A DNA stretch of 64,000 nucleotides, taken from contig NC_135782.1 of assembly GCF_028453695.1 (NCBI RefSeq), positions 2,108,001 through 2,172,000 of the forward strand, given 5' to 3'. Below the pieces are notes generated by a model that was not told where the DNA came from, ran no database searches, and worked only from the letters and a program-made list of their open reading frames with translations. This DNA comes from Augochlora pura. Taxonomy: Eukaryota > Arthropoda > Insecta > Hymenoptera > Halictidae. Below, piece by piece: positions 50,279-62,228 of the stretch (position 1 is its first letter; the number at the start of each line of letters is the position of its first letter). A program made the translations under genes and the position numbers.

Positions 50279-53075
50279 GCTCGAGTCAGCCTCCATTGTG
50301 GACCCACGAAACCAGAAATACCTCAATCTCCGTAAACTTGGTAGGACCAAACAGGAGAGCGGCAAGTTCCAGATCGAGACTCGAAATCCAGACGGAATTC
50401 GAGATCGTAACCACAGTCGCGTCGCGTCGCTTCGCTTCGTGGCGAGAAGCAAACTATACGGTTTCTACGCGCGCCGCCGATAATCGATACTCGTCGCTCG
50501 ATGGATATACATACACGTACACCGTATGATGCATATGGTCTACGATGTTCTCCCGCGATCCGCATTTCTGCACGGGACTACTCCCTATCACTATCAATCA
50601 AATCGTTGGAAATCATTCTACCTTTTAAACGTCCAAACGATGATGCGCAGCCTTTACACGAAGAAGCTTCGTGCAGTTCATGGTAAATTAAAAAGATGCG
50701 CAGTCCTCTGTTTCCAACCATACAAGTAAAGGCTGCTGGATAAAATCAGTTTTACACGCGTTGTTATTTGATATCAGTTTACACGTCCGATCCTAAAGTC
50801 GGGATGAAGAGCAATTACCGAAAATCGAAGTAGACTGCAATGGAAATCGGAATGGTGGCATGAATCCCAGCTGACGAAGGTTCTCTCGGGAATTTGAATC
50901 GACGCGATGGAAATACGTAAGAAAGCTCCGGTAAATTAATAAACCGTGGTCCACTTTCGCGAGACGGCCGCGACGACGTCTGCATTCGTCGATCATTTTC
51001 GAAACGAGAATTTCACCCGACGAATCTTCGATCGCAAGAGCCCTGAAATTTCGAGGATCGCCTTCGAGGATAAATCTCTGATGAATTGTTGCAGCGGGTC
51101 ACGGACGAACGAAACACGCAGGCTCATCATCGTCGGCTAATTAAAAGCGATTGGCCGAGTGCGGTGTTCACCCTTGAGCCAATTTTTCGGGAGAAAACCG
51201 CGCGAGCGCGCAGCAACCTTTGTCGTATTAATTTCGAGCGATTTCCAAATCGATCATTTGCTTAACGGCTTTTGTTTTAACGCGTCGAGTAGTCTGGCGC
51301 CATTGAATAACGCGCGGCCAAGGAATTTATTTCAGGAATTAGCTCGTTCTTTCTCTACGGATATCGCAGTCGAGATTTAATATTCGAATCTAGAAGCGTC
51401 GGTAACGCTCAAGTATTTTCGATGACTTTCCTGGCCCATGTTCCGCGAGAGTCGTCGGGTCGGACTGGACCCGTCGTCGCCGACCGGGGGTTAATTAGTG
51501 TGTGGCCGGTTAGCAGTGGCCAGAGCCTGGCAACCGACGTAATTTCGCGCCGGGAAATATTTGAGCCGGCGGGCTCAAGTAGAATTCGGCGGGATGCTCG
51601 AAATTGTCGGCATTACCGTGAGTTCAGAGTAGAATCGGCCGGGATCTCGGATGTAGTTTGGATCCCCAATGAACCCGTTATTACGCCGAAATACGGCTTT
51701 AATTTCTCGACGGAGCGACTATGCCTGCCCGCCGTCGCTTTCTCCCTTGCTTCCGAATTTTCCACGATTTCTCCCCCGCATAGTCGTCGCTTCCTTAAAC
51801 TGGTATAAAGCTGCACGCTTTCCTTGATCCTCGGATACCGGTACGGTTTCGCCTGTTCGCTAATTGCTCGGTATTCTCCTAGACAACTTCTGGCTTGTCC
51901 TTCCTTATCAGCCGTTGCGCCGAATTTACTCAGCTAATGAAAAAGTCTCGTTCACCCTTCGCGAAGTAAAGCGTTTTACCGCTTCCATTTCCGAATTTGC
52001 TACAACGATCAAATTCTAGCTTGCGATATTCTTTAAAAATCTATAGTATACAGGAAGATCATGGAGAGGACTGCCGCGATGGGATAGTGAACGCGTCGAC
52101 GGTTCTCGGAGTCGGGTTTCTTTGAGTTTGACTGGACACGAGGGTAAAATCGTGCGCACACGAGTGCATAGCCGCATAGCAAACATGCTGTAACCAATCG
52201 CAAACACAAACACAGGTTGTCGATTGTATACATTAATCAGCCAATAACACAGGCACATAGATGCAAAGACCAAACAGACCCAACTCGTATAAGCGACAAA
52301 CAGAGCACGCGCGCGCGGCGAGCAGCGTCAAGCAGCATAGGATCGAGCAATTCATGTGTCGTTTAAATAGAGAAACAATCCCCGTCTAACCGTGTGCAAC
52401 TACGTGCAACAATTTACGTGCTCCTCTTTGATCCTACGCTACGGCTAATTAGTTTATTATCGCGTAATATCCAATGTCGTGCATTTTATACGATATAGAA
52501 TCGTCGTAAACGTGTCGATTAAAATTCGGAATTTCTCGATCGAATCGCGACAGAATAGCGAATTTTTATACGAACAATTATCACAAATACATATACTGGA
52601 ATTAGACCAAGAACGAGAGAATTGACTCGGTACGTGGAGGATTCTGAACACCGACGCGTTTAAATGACCATCAAATTAAACACAATCGTCCACGAAATGA
52701 TATTTCGTTCTGTTTTCGAACTAACGCTGGGAGACCGAGACAAATCGCAGCTAGCAGCTCCCAGTTTGCAGCGTAAGCGAAAAGAAACTAAAAGAAAACT
52801 AGGTAAAATCGGGGAAAATGAGTGAGCAGGTGCAGCGACAGCCGGTAGTAGGTCTCTTCGGCTACGAGTTCAAGAAACGATCGAGAGGTAGCCACTTGTC
52901 GCATCTCGAACAGTGGATCAAGAGGGTCGAACGTCGGCGTCGGTGCATCGTTATGCACCGAGCAGATATTACGGCATACGGATCGATCTTACCACTCCCA
53001 ATTGCATCCACAGGACAATGCATCTGGACTGGCTCTACTTTAGTTTACCTTCCCACACTCGCTCTATCCTTACCT

Positions 53076-53076
<1 letters not shown>

Positions 53077-53133
<57 letters not shown>
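53077..53133. repeat. (CT)28 microsatellite
   Basis: The longest CT tract in the window, uninterrupted. Confidence 0.95.
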
Positions 53134-53135
<2 letters not shown>

Positions 53136-53629
53136 CTTCACAATCGCTGTTTAGGGGATCCCGTGGATTCAACGAAATCGTTCTCGACAAGTGAAATGCA
53201 CGGCTGTGTTGCGGGTAGACAGTTTGACACGTTCGTCGTCGAACGGCAACCTCCAAAAAGTTCAACGGATTCTCATTTTTACGTTACAAAACAAGTTATT
53301 AGGATTGCGCGTGACTTTGGTGGTTAGCCAACGAGTTAAGAGACAATATAGCAACGATTACAGGGTCGTCGGCTCACCTTCGAAGTCGATCGACAAGAAC
53401 AGAGGCAACTTTCGAGCAAACAGTTGTGGACAAAGTAAGCGAACGTCAAGACCGATGTTGTATCGGTCGAGCAAGGGGTTAACTACGCCCCTAACGGTGG
53501 CCTGTTCGTTAGACTCGTATAATGTATGCGTCTAACATCGATCGACCCCGTGACCCGAGACATCTCGCGAGATCGTTTTCGAGGAGAGGCGGCAAGAATT
53601 GGTCGGGGAAGAGAAATGGGCTAAGACGG

Positions 53630-53630
<1 letters not shown>

Positions 53631-53659
<29 letters not shown>
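53631..53659. repeat. (TC)14 microsatellite
   Basis: TC run followed by (CTCA)n-like sequence. Confidence 0.92.
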
Positions 53660-53663
<4 letters not shown>

Positions 53664-56600
53664 ACTCGCTCACTCACTCACTTACTTCTTCTGTTCGCCG
53701 CTTTCGCTCGGGCATCGTGCCCGCGGAGGAAATTGCAGTGTCACGTTCTGCAAAAATGCCACGGGAGTTCTCTGGATTAATTCCAGATTCGTTGAATATT
53801 AAATTGCGCGGGCGAGCGCCGGTTCTCAGCCACGGCCCTTCCACGAATTCCGTTTCCCGAAGAAATTGGAGACGCTCGGGGATTCCACGAAGAAAGGGAA
53901 AGCGTGAAACCCGGCTCTTTCGAAACTCTCGCGCGGTCTGCCCGCGAAATTCGAGCGCGTTTAACGACCGAGCAAAACTATTTCGAAACAGGCGTCACGC
54001 TGCAGTATGCTTTTACATCTGTTTCTGCGCGTTTCTGGGAGTTCCGTGCTCATCATCGCACAATACTATGCACCGTTTGCAAAAACTGTATATAGTTAAT
54101 TAAACAAGTATACGTAGGGAACGGCTATCGCTTAAGATAGACAGCGGTGTTCCGTCTGGTCCGCGACGCGGCTTTTTCCACGGGGTCGCCAGTTCGCTTA
54201 CCGTTTGAATAAACGAGGGACGGCGATTCAAGTAATCCGAAAGTTTGGTAAAGGGAGGTCCGGGGGACGCACTCAGGATTAATTCGAGAGCCACGAGACT
54301 GTGTTCGCAGCTGGCTGATTCCGCAGCCCGTCAGTCTCAACTTGACTGAGTCGTAGCAATTGTTCGAGGAGCCAGGGAGAATGGCGTCGAGTCGCGCCGC
54401 GCCGCGCCGTCAAGAGAAGTTTCCTGTCGCGAGGAAACAATCGATGGCGGCGCACAGTAGAGGAAATTGCGCCGTGGACGTTTAGTAATAATCCGGGAAC
54501 CCCTTAATCTGGATCTGTTCCAACTTCTTCGGGTATTAAGCCGCGCGCGAATGGAACACGCTCTGATTTTTCAACGGGAAACCGGCTCTCGCGTTCCTCT
54601 CCCTCCGTTTCTCACCTGCCGGCTCGCGCGATTTAGCACAGATTAAAATTTCCCGCCTTTTCGCGACTCGAATCCTTCGCGACTTTTCTCGTGGCCCTTC
54701 GGAAAGCTTTCGCGCCAGCTTTGGCACCCACGAAACAATGAATCGCGAGCAAATGATTTCAAACGAATCAAGTTTGTACACACGAATGTTCCACGATTAA
54801 GTTTGCTCGCAAAGCGAATGAAAATTGTCCGAAAGAACCGTGCCGGGGCGACGTAGCTCGATGTTAACGAGAGAAACGGTGATTAAAGTCTCTGCCTGGC
54901 AGCGGTTTTTCCACGGAAAGTTTATCAGCGAGCATTGAACTTGCACATCGCAGGATCGACGATCGGCCCGAGCGAGATAATTAGGTCTCGAGGAACCTGT
55001 TTCTCCTCCCCTTTGGTATATTCGATGTCCGAGGAATCGCCCAAACCGGAAGTCGAGGCGACGCGACGCAACATCGAGGCGACGCGAATGTTGCTCCGAC
55101 TTCTTTCAAGCCCAAGAAAACTTCCAGGGGACGTCGACGATCTTTTTGCCTCGAAGAATTTTTTAATTATCCTATCCTGCAGAACCGGTGATCATCGATT
55201 TTCTATTTTATTTATTACGGCGGGGCAGTGGAAAATTCCACGCAGAAGACCGTCTGTCGCGACGTGGTTCTTCTTTCCGATTAAACTTGTTTTCTCAATC
55301 ATTTGATACATTTTACTGCGACTCGAGTTACTCTATTTTGTAGGTGTTTCATCTTTTATTTAGTATCTGATACTTGATTGGTGCAACAAAAGGGAATTGC
55401 ATGCAGAATAAAATGCTTCGACATTCGTTGGCGTTGCTCGTCCATCAGCGATGGAAAGTGACGAAAGTAACACTTTGACAGGAATATTCGCGATGATAAA
55501 AGTGTCTAGGCTATCAAGCTAAGACTTCGGTCGGTTAGGTTAATTACCATGAAAATCCCATTATGCTCGATGACGTCAGCCGTCGCAGCAATCTTACCGA
55601 CATTCAACGATCGATCGATCAAATTGCCTAAAAGAGGCCAGAAACACGGCCGCGAAACATCAATGCCGTCGCCAGTAATTATACGCGACTAATTAATTAC
55701 CGCAATTAATGAGAACAGGAGAATGTAGCGTCAAGGATTGTCATTTAGGTAATTGATTTGTTTCCGATACTCGGCCCTTTAATGTCCCCTCATTAAAGAC
55801 AAACTGCCGGAATAAATCAGAGTTAACTGTGCCTTAAATTCTCACCCCTTTAGCTTGCGAGAGACGGACAAATCATAAGAGATCGCGGCAATCGAAGTCA
55901 AATTCTCCCGCGGTCGCACATCCTGGCGTGTTCTCGATATCGCAATGCAATAAATTGGAATATGTATTCGGGACCGCTTCCCTCTAAATAATTAAAAACG
56001 ATTCAATTCCTACTTTGTCCATTCCTTCAAATTATAATTGTTTGTTGAAAGTTCTTAACGTCGGACACGTCGGCGAATCTATCTCCGAATTCCGTGAAGA
56101 GAAGAGCTAAACATCCGCCATGTTCGAAAGAACTATTTAGATTATAACACGTACTATGTTACGATTTCGATAAGACTTTCCTAGCCGACATTTCCTTAAT
56201 CTTTCCTTAATCTGACATTATTTGGCACACCTTACACGTCAATCTGGACCACTGTGCGGTGGATCGGTTCCATGTTCGATTCTATCGTCGAAGGACTACA
56301 GCGAGCAGAAGAAAAACTGCTGCGTCGAAGGAGCAGGAGAAATCAGTTTGAAAGAGAAGCCTAACTAATTGTAAGTGTCGAGAGGATTCGGTTGGTCGTC
56401 GCCGTGGCAAGGCAACCGAACAAACAGGTTCTAGGCAAAGAGACACCGGAGGTCGGTTATGCATGCGGGCCATTCATTTCCGGTTGGCCATTGTTTCGGG
56501 ACGAACTGTACATTCAGTTGGCCGACCTTTTTTTCCGTTTACGAACGGAATAAAACGAACGACTCTGCTCTCGGCTCCGATCTGTTCTGCTCGACTCGCG

Positions 56601-57462
56601 CGTATATTCCACGGTTGTTTGCCGCGGTTACGTGCACTTCGGAAGCCTTTTAGCGCACTCCAGTTACTCTTTTTCCCCGCAATTAAATCTTTTCGCCGGC
56701 CACCCGCATCGCACCGTTCGTCTTCTACTACCGTCACGTGACCCTCCAACTCGAATGCAGGGAGCTAATTGAGGCAAGACTGCGTATCTTGCTTGACCCT
56801 GAGCCCGCAATCACCGGTAGCGCAGCACACCTGTTAATCCGCGGTTCCTAGGGTCCAAGGACCAGTCAACGACGGGCCCTACGATCGTTCTATTTCGTTG
56901 CCCGGCTCTTCGTTTTCACGACCATTTTACTATGCGAAGTACAGCTTCCCTAAAATCGACCTTTCAACTTTTCATAGTCTCATCCTCGACCAATTCGAAT
57001 TTTCTTTAGCTCTCCTCTCTATTTTATTCTTTGAATAGTTTCGAGCAAAACTCACATTCGCCATGTAACGTGATGATGTCCAGCATGTAATGATTTTTAA
57101 AATGGGTGGTCTCGTTAACTCATCGTCACCGTTGGAGGCATCGAAAGACTGTATTTAATTTAATCATGGTTTCCGTTTATCTCCCGTTTGCGTCAGACTG
57201 ATTCAAAACGGGCATCGAACGTTTAATTAAAATCCTATGAAGTCCTGGTACCGAAAGCAATTTAATTTCAATTTTCGAACACAATCGAGGTTTCAGTGAG
57301 AAAATTAAATGAAATTTCATAGCTTGGAACGGTGATGCTCGACGGAAAATATTTAATTTGGTTCTGCAATCAATTTCGGTCCGTGTCTTTGTTAAGGAAC
57401 GATGAATAGGAAACGAACGGATCTAAGAAAACGGGAGACACGTGACCCGTTCGTTCTAATAC

Positions 57463-57465
<3 letters not shown>

Positions 57466-57495
<30 letters not shown>

Positions 57496-57518
57496 CCCCC
57501 CCCCCCCCCCCTCTCTCC
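57466..57518. repeat. (CT)n(C)n(CT)n compound tract
   Basis: CT repeat, then about 17 C, then a short CT run. Confidence 0.93.
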
Positions 57519-58190
57519 GTATTGGTTTCTTTCGCTGGCCGAATTCAGCACACGCGAAAACACGCAAGCAAGCCGTAGGATAGCGTTCCGAATCACAACC
57601 CCTCCTGTTTTTAGCCTCCAGCACTATTGTGGCTGGTGAAAAGCTGCGCCCCCATTGGCATATTTCGGCCGAACATCTCCGAGTAATCTGCATCCCCGGC
57701 GCAATGATAATGTACCTGAGACGCGAAGCTTGTTCCTTCGCGAGACTTCTCGACACTGTGCTTTCCGAAGTTGTTGTTTTACGCTGGACTAGAATCTGGA
57801 ATATTTTGGTCGTCTTCCCGGCAATAGTAATGTCATCAATTTTTTCGCAACACGATATATTTGTTTGCTTTCCGTATGATTTTTTAACAAAAATAATAGC
57901 CTATTTTTGTTCCATAACAGATTTATTTTCGTTGCATCAAATTCGTTCATCGATGAGGAAGTAACAACGTTGTTTTGTCGCTCGATTAAGATCGTTCTTT
58001 CTCCGTTTGCAGTCAGGAGAGAGATTGCAACGGTGTGTCTGTAAATTGGAGGCGAAAGAAATATTCGGTCGGCCGTCGAGACACAGTATTAGACGCGTCG
58101 ATCAGGATGATCGATTGTCGATGGTAGGACGAAAGGGAGGAAAAGGTGTGGAAACGCGATTTTCCTCGGGTTTATTCATAGCTGGGGTTC

Positions 58191-58218
58191 AGCTCGGCTC
58201 GGCTCGGCTCGGCTCGGC
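58191..58218. repeat. (GGCTC)n minisatellite
   Basis: About five tandem CTCGG units. Confidence 0.9.
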
Positions 58219-59418
58219 TACGGTCCGGTCATTTGTCTTTCCCGGATCGGAAGAGAGTCGCGACCCTTCCCGTAGAAAATAGTTTCCGGTTTCCCCCGGG
58301 CTGGAGCATCCGGTCGCATTCCCGCGTTTACTCGGCCTGTAATTGATCCCGGTATCGGTTTACCGAAACGATTTACCGACGATACGGCCTTGGCCCGCGC
58401 GCGCGGCCCGTGTAACTTTCGTTGTCCGATTAATTGGACACGTTAATTGGTCTATTCGGTGACGAGTAACTTTGCGTTTTGTTGCTCAATTAAACGGAAC
58501 GCGGCGCGGCGGTCGCCGAGCTCCGATGTAAATGGAATTCGAAAACGATGCCGGACGCACGCGTCGCGGACACCGTACTGTTCCGAATTATGATAGTTAC
58601 GAAATGCTTTTCGAAAACTCTGCCGCTTTCCCAATCGAGTCTCTGGTTCCAACGATAAACACTAAAAACGTTTTGGACGTTCCATCAAATTCTGAAACAT
58701 TTATAATTCACGAGGTTCGCTGAATCTTCCATTTTTATGGACGTAGGCACGAGCGAAATACGCAGCGGTCGAGAAAGCGGAGAAAGCAAGCGTTCGCTTC
58801 CGAAGTGTAAGTCGATCGAGGAGCGGTATTATTCGTTCGATAAACTCTCGGACGAGTCTCGGCATCATTAATCTGGACAGGCTCTAAACAATCATGAACC
58901 ATTTGACAAGCTAATAGGATGGGTCCGGGGGCTGCATGCATCACTTTGATACGTCCCGCTAAAATTAGGCGCGCAGAAAGGCCACCATAAATGAGCTGAT
59001 TTCACGTGGACGCATTAATCGCTGTTTGGCGAACTGATTAAAGTAATCACGCGGCACCCACTCCAGTAGCTCGTTAGTGCCTCTTTGAATTTTCCGGTCA
59101 TGCCGGAAAATATTCGAGGCGGTGATATTCGTCGAGCGTACATCAAATTATTTTCCTCTATTCGTAACACAGGCAATCTCCTCCTTTGGAATTCGCTGAA
59201 TGCGATGCTAAACCGTCGGTCAACACGTTCGCTAAATTTTTTAAATGGAAAACACTCGAAACGGCCGCGGCCTCATCCGGATTAGTTTTAATGACGCAAG
59301 GATCATCGACAAAATTCTACTTTAAAAATAATTCTCCGTTTCGCTCTGCACTAGCAATAAGAATCGTTTATTAATACAGTTTGACGAATTAAAAACTGAA
59401 TTTGATAAATCGTATTCT

Positions 59419-59454
59419 ATTTTCTGCGCGATTTTCTGCGCGATTTTCTGCACG
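59419..59454. repeat. ATTTTCTGCGCG tandem repeat
   Basis: Three near-perfect copies of a 12-13 bp unit. Confidence 0.85.
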
Positions 59455-60727
59455 TTTAGATGACCTCATTAATGAGTTATTGAAACGTTCTCGAACACCA
59501 ACGACATTCTACGGGAAGCCAAAAGAGACAGTATCGGGAGCAACGAAATCCAGGGACCTTTCGGTTCGCTTTCCTACGACAATTACTTCATCTGTGCGGC
59601 AATAAATAGACGACTGAAACTGATATCGCGACCGATCTACGTCACGCGATCGTCTGTTCTCGTTTACAAAATGTATCGACATATTCCTTTCTCCGCTCCG
59701 GTGATCTATTTCTCGAGTATCGTATTTTGAATATGTATATGATCTGTGGAAACGGAGGCGGAGAGCAGAGAAGGATCGAAGCGGTTCTAGAACCATTGCT
59801 CTGCTCTGCACTTGGGCTGTTGTCTGTTCGCTCGAGACTCCCCCCCCCATCGATAATAACAATCGTGAGTGCACAAATATTGCAAAGTTCTTCTTGCAAA
59901 TTGTCCCCGTCGATCCTCTTTATCTTATTCTACAAGTTCGCGTAGAAAGCCGAGCATCGCAATTTTGCAATTGGAAAATATGTGTTTAACACGGATGATC
60001 GAGTCCACGGTAGAGAGTTTTCCTCGATCTCTACGTCAAAGTCTAGGAAATGGGCACTTGTCTGGTTAGTAGTACTATTTTCCTGCAATTTCTGTGAATT
60101 AATTAGACGTGTCAGCAGCCCGTGTCAGGAGTCGGACATATCTAATCTCTCGGTGGAATTCGCGATACGACTGCAGCGTGAACATTGACACACTTCTCTG
60201 TTTGCGTGTTGCGTTTGCCGTTTTTGATGATTTCAGACTTATCGCGTCTAGAATTAACAGGAAGATCGGGCGCAAATACAAATCGTTGCAGCGACGTTTC
60301 AGCGTTCAACTTTAAATCGTTTGCCCAAATCGAAGACGTTTCAGCTTTCAAAAAAAATCATTTCCTCGTTCTCCACGAACACTTCTATAGTGTATACTTC
60401 CGATTTAGTGTTTTCGAATATTTTCGCGCCGTCCGCGAATCAATTATTTTCATCGATCGACACCGTCTCTGGTGTTTCGTTTTTCCGGAAATACAAAAGC
60501 AGATCCTTCGATCGAGGTAATATTCGATTCCATTGGAGCGACGGCGAATTCAGCGCGAGCGAGAAATCGCGAACAATTTTCCGCTTGCTTGGGAACTTTA
60601 ATGTCTGAGAAACGGACAGGTGGAGAAGGAGGCGAGGTGGGAGGACAGACCGGCAGAAAAATCGTGAAGGGCTTCGGATTCGATCGGACGTCTTCGGTGC
60701 TTAAGGTCTCATGGAAAATGAATGCTC

Positions 60728-60729
<2 letters not shown>

Positions 60730-60774
<45 letters not shown>
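60730..60774. repeat. (CT)n microsatellite
   Basis: CT run of about 17 units followed by GTCTCTCTCC. Confidence 0.93.
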
Positions 60775-62108
60775 CCCATCGGAGAATCCTCTGACAAAGG
60801 ATACGGATACTCTGTTGCAATCTTTCTCGGGCTCCTTCACCGGACGGGCTCCATTTTATTATTGAAGTTGCTCGACCGTTTTCACGTGAATTATCTTTGG
60901 AGAACTCCCGACACTTTCTGCAGCTCGCACAAAACGTCGCAATCGTTGTTTCTCTCTTTTCAAATGTTATTATTAATCTTTTCTCTTCGGAGAACGCGTT
61001 TCGCTTTGCGTTCGGCGTCGCAATGATTGTTCTCCTTCGTGTGAAAAAGATTCAGGATTTTCCGAAACTTTGGCACTTCGTTGTTTGCATAAATTCGATT
61101 TTGTTGAAATTTACCAATGCCCGTTTTATGTATGCGAACGAATGTCGTATTAATCGATTGTTTTCTCTTGTTCCAGGCACTGGAAATTTTCAGGTGGGAA
61201 GGAATGTGTAACGATTTACGCGAACGGTGCAACCAAACATCAACCTCAATTTCGGTAAGTTTTAATCCAATCCGCATTTCAATCGATCGAATTTAAATCC
61301 ATTAAAGTTTAATGATATTAACTTAATGTATGTACATGAATTTAAATTTATCGAAACGTATTAAACGTACGGAATTAATTTAATACGGATTTGAATACAT
61401 TTCAATTTAATGTTCCGTGAACGAGGATTAGAGCCCCGCCATGGAGTACGCGGAGTTTAGGAGTTATTTAAAAAGTTTAGATTAGATTGCTCTAGTCGGC
61501 CCGACGCGTCGGTTCGTTCATAAAACGTTCTTACAGCCACGCCGTTGTACGTTCCTTTCGTTACCCTTTATCCCTCTTTTTCGCGCAGCCATTATTACCG
61601 TTCTCGTAGAGCGCAATTAATACACCACTATTATTTATTTACTGTCCGAACTATCAGACTCGCGAGAACGAAGCGTTCGCGGCATCTTCCTCGATGCCAT
61701 CTTGAGAGAAGACGGTCGCATAGAAAGTGGGAAATAATTGGGAACAAAGCGGCAACGAAAGTTGAAATACCATCAAACTCCAATGTCTTTAAAAATTATA
61801 AGCATTTCTTCCACGATTACGCTGCCAATACGTAAGTAGACCGCGGATTCTTAGGCGTTTGTTATCTATTAAACTCTCCGAAGAATTGTGCTGGACGTTT
61901 CCATCGAAACCACCCTGTAGAGTGACTTGCCGGCGTCCGACGACCAGGGCCGCAACGTTTCTCGGGAAGCGGGGCGACATGATGGGCCAATAAAACCTGA
62001 AAAATTACTGTGCAATCTCCGCCACGGATACATCCAGGTACACAGGTCCGTGGTGCGATGATGGATGCACAGCGCAGCCAACAACTTCCGGCTGGAAAAG
62101 TCGACTGC

Positions 62109-62228
62109 GGGGGGGGGGGGGGGGGTAGGAGACGACGGGATAGCAATAGAAGAGGAAGAAGAGGAAGAAGAGGAAGAAGAGGAAGAAGAAGAAGGTAGCA
62201 AGCAGACAGGCAGACAGGCAGGCAGGCA
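62109..62228. repeat. Poly-G, GAAGAG and GGCAGACA repeat cluster
   Basis: G17 at 62109-62125, (GAAGAG)n at about 62150-62194 and GGCAGACA units at 62204-62228, within 120 bp. Confidence 0.92.

Noticed and set aside
53522..54103. 193-codon plus-strand frame
   Set aside because: Includes a (TC)n-derived Ser/Leu run and Arg-rich random-looking sequence; no homology recognised.
60472..61026. 184-codon plus-strand frame
   Set aside because: Contains a CT-repeat-encoded SLSLSL run; no domain and no conserved start.
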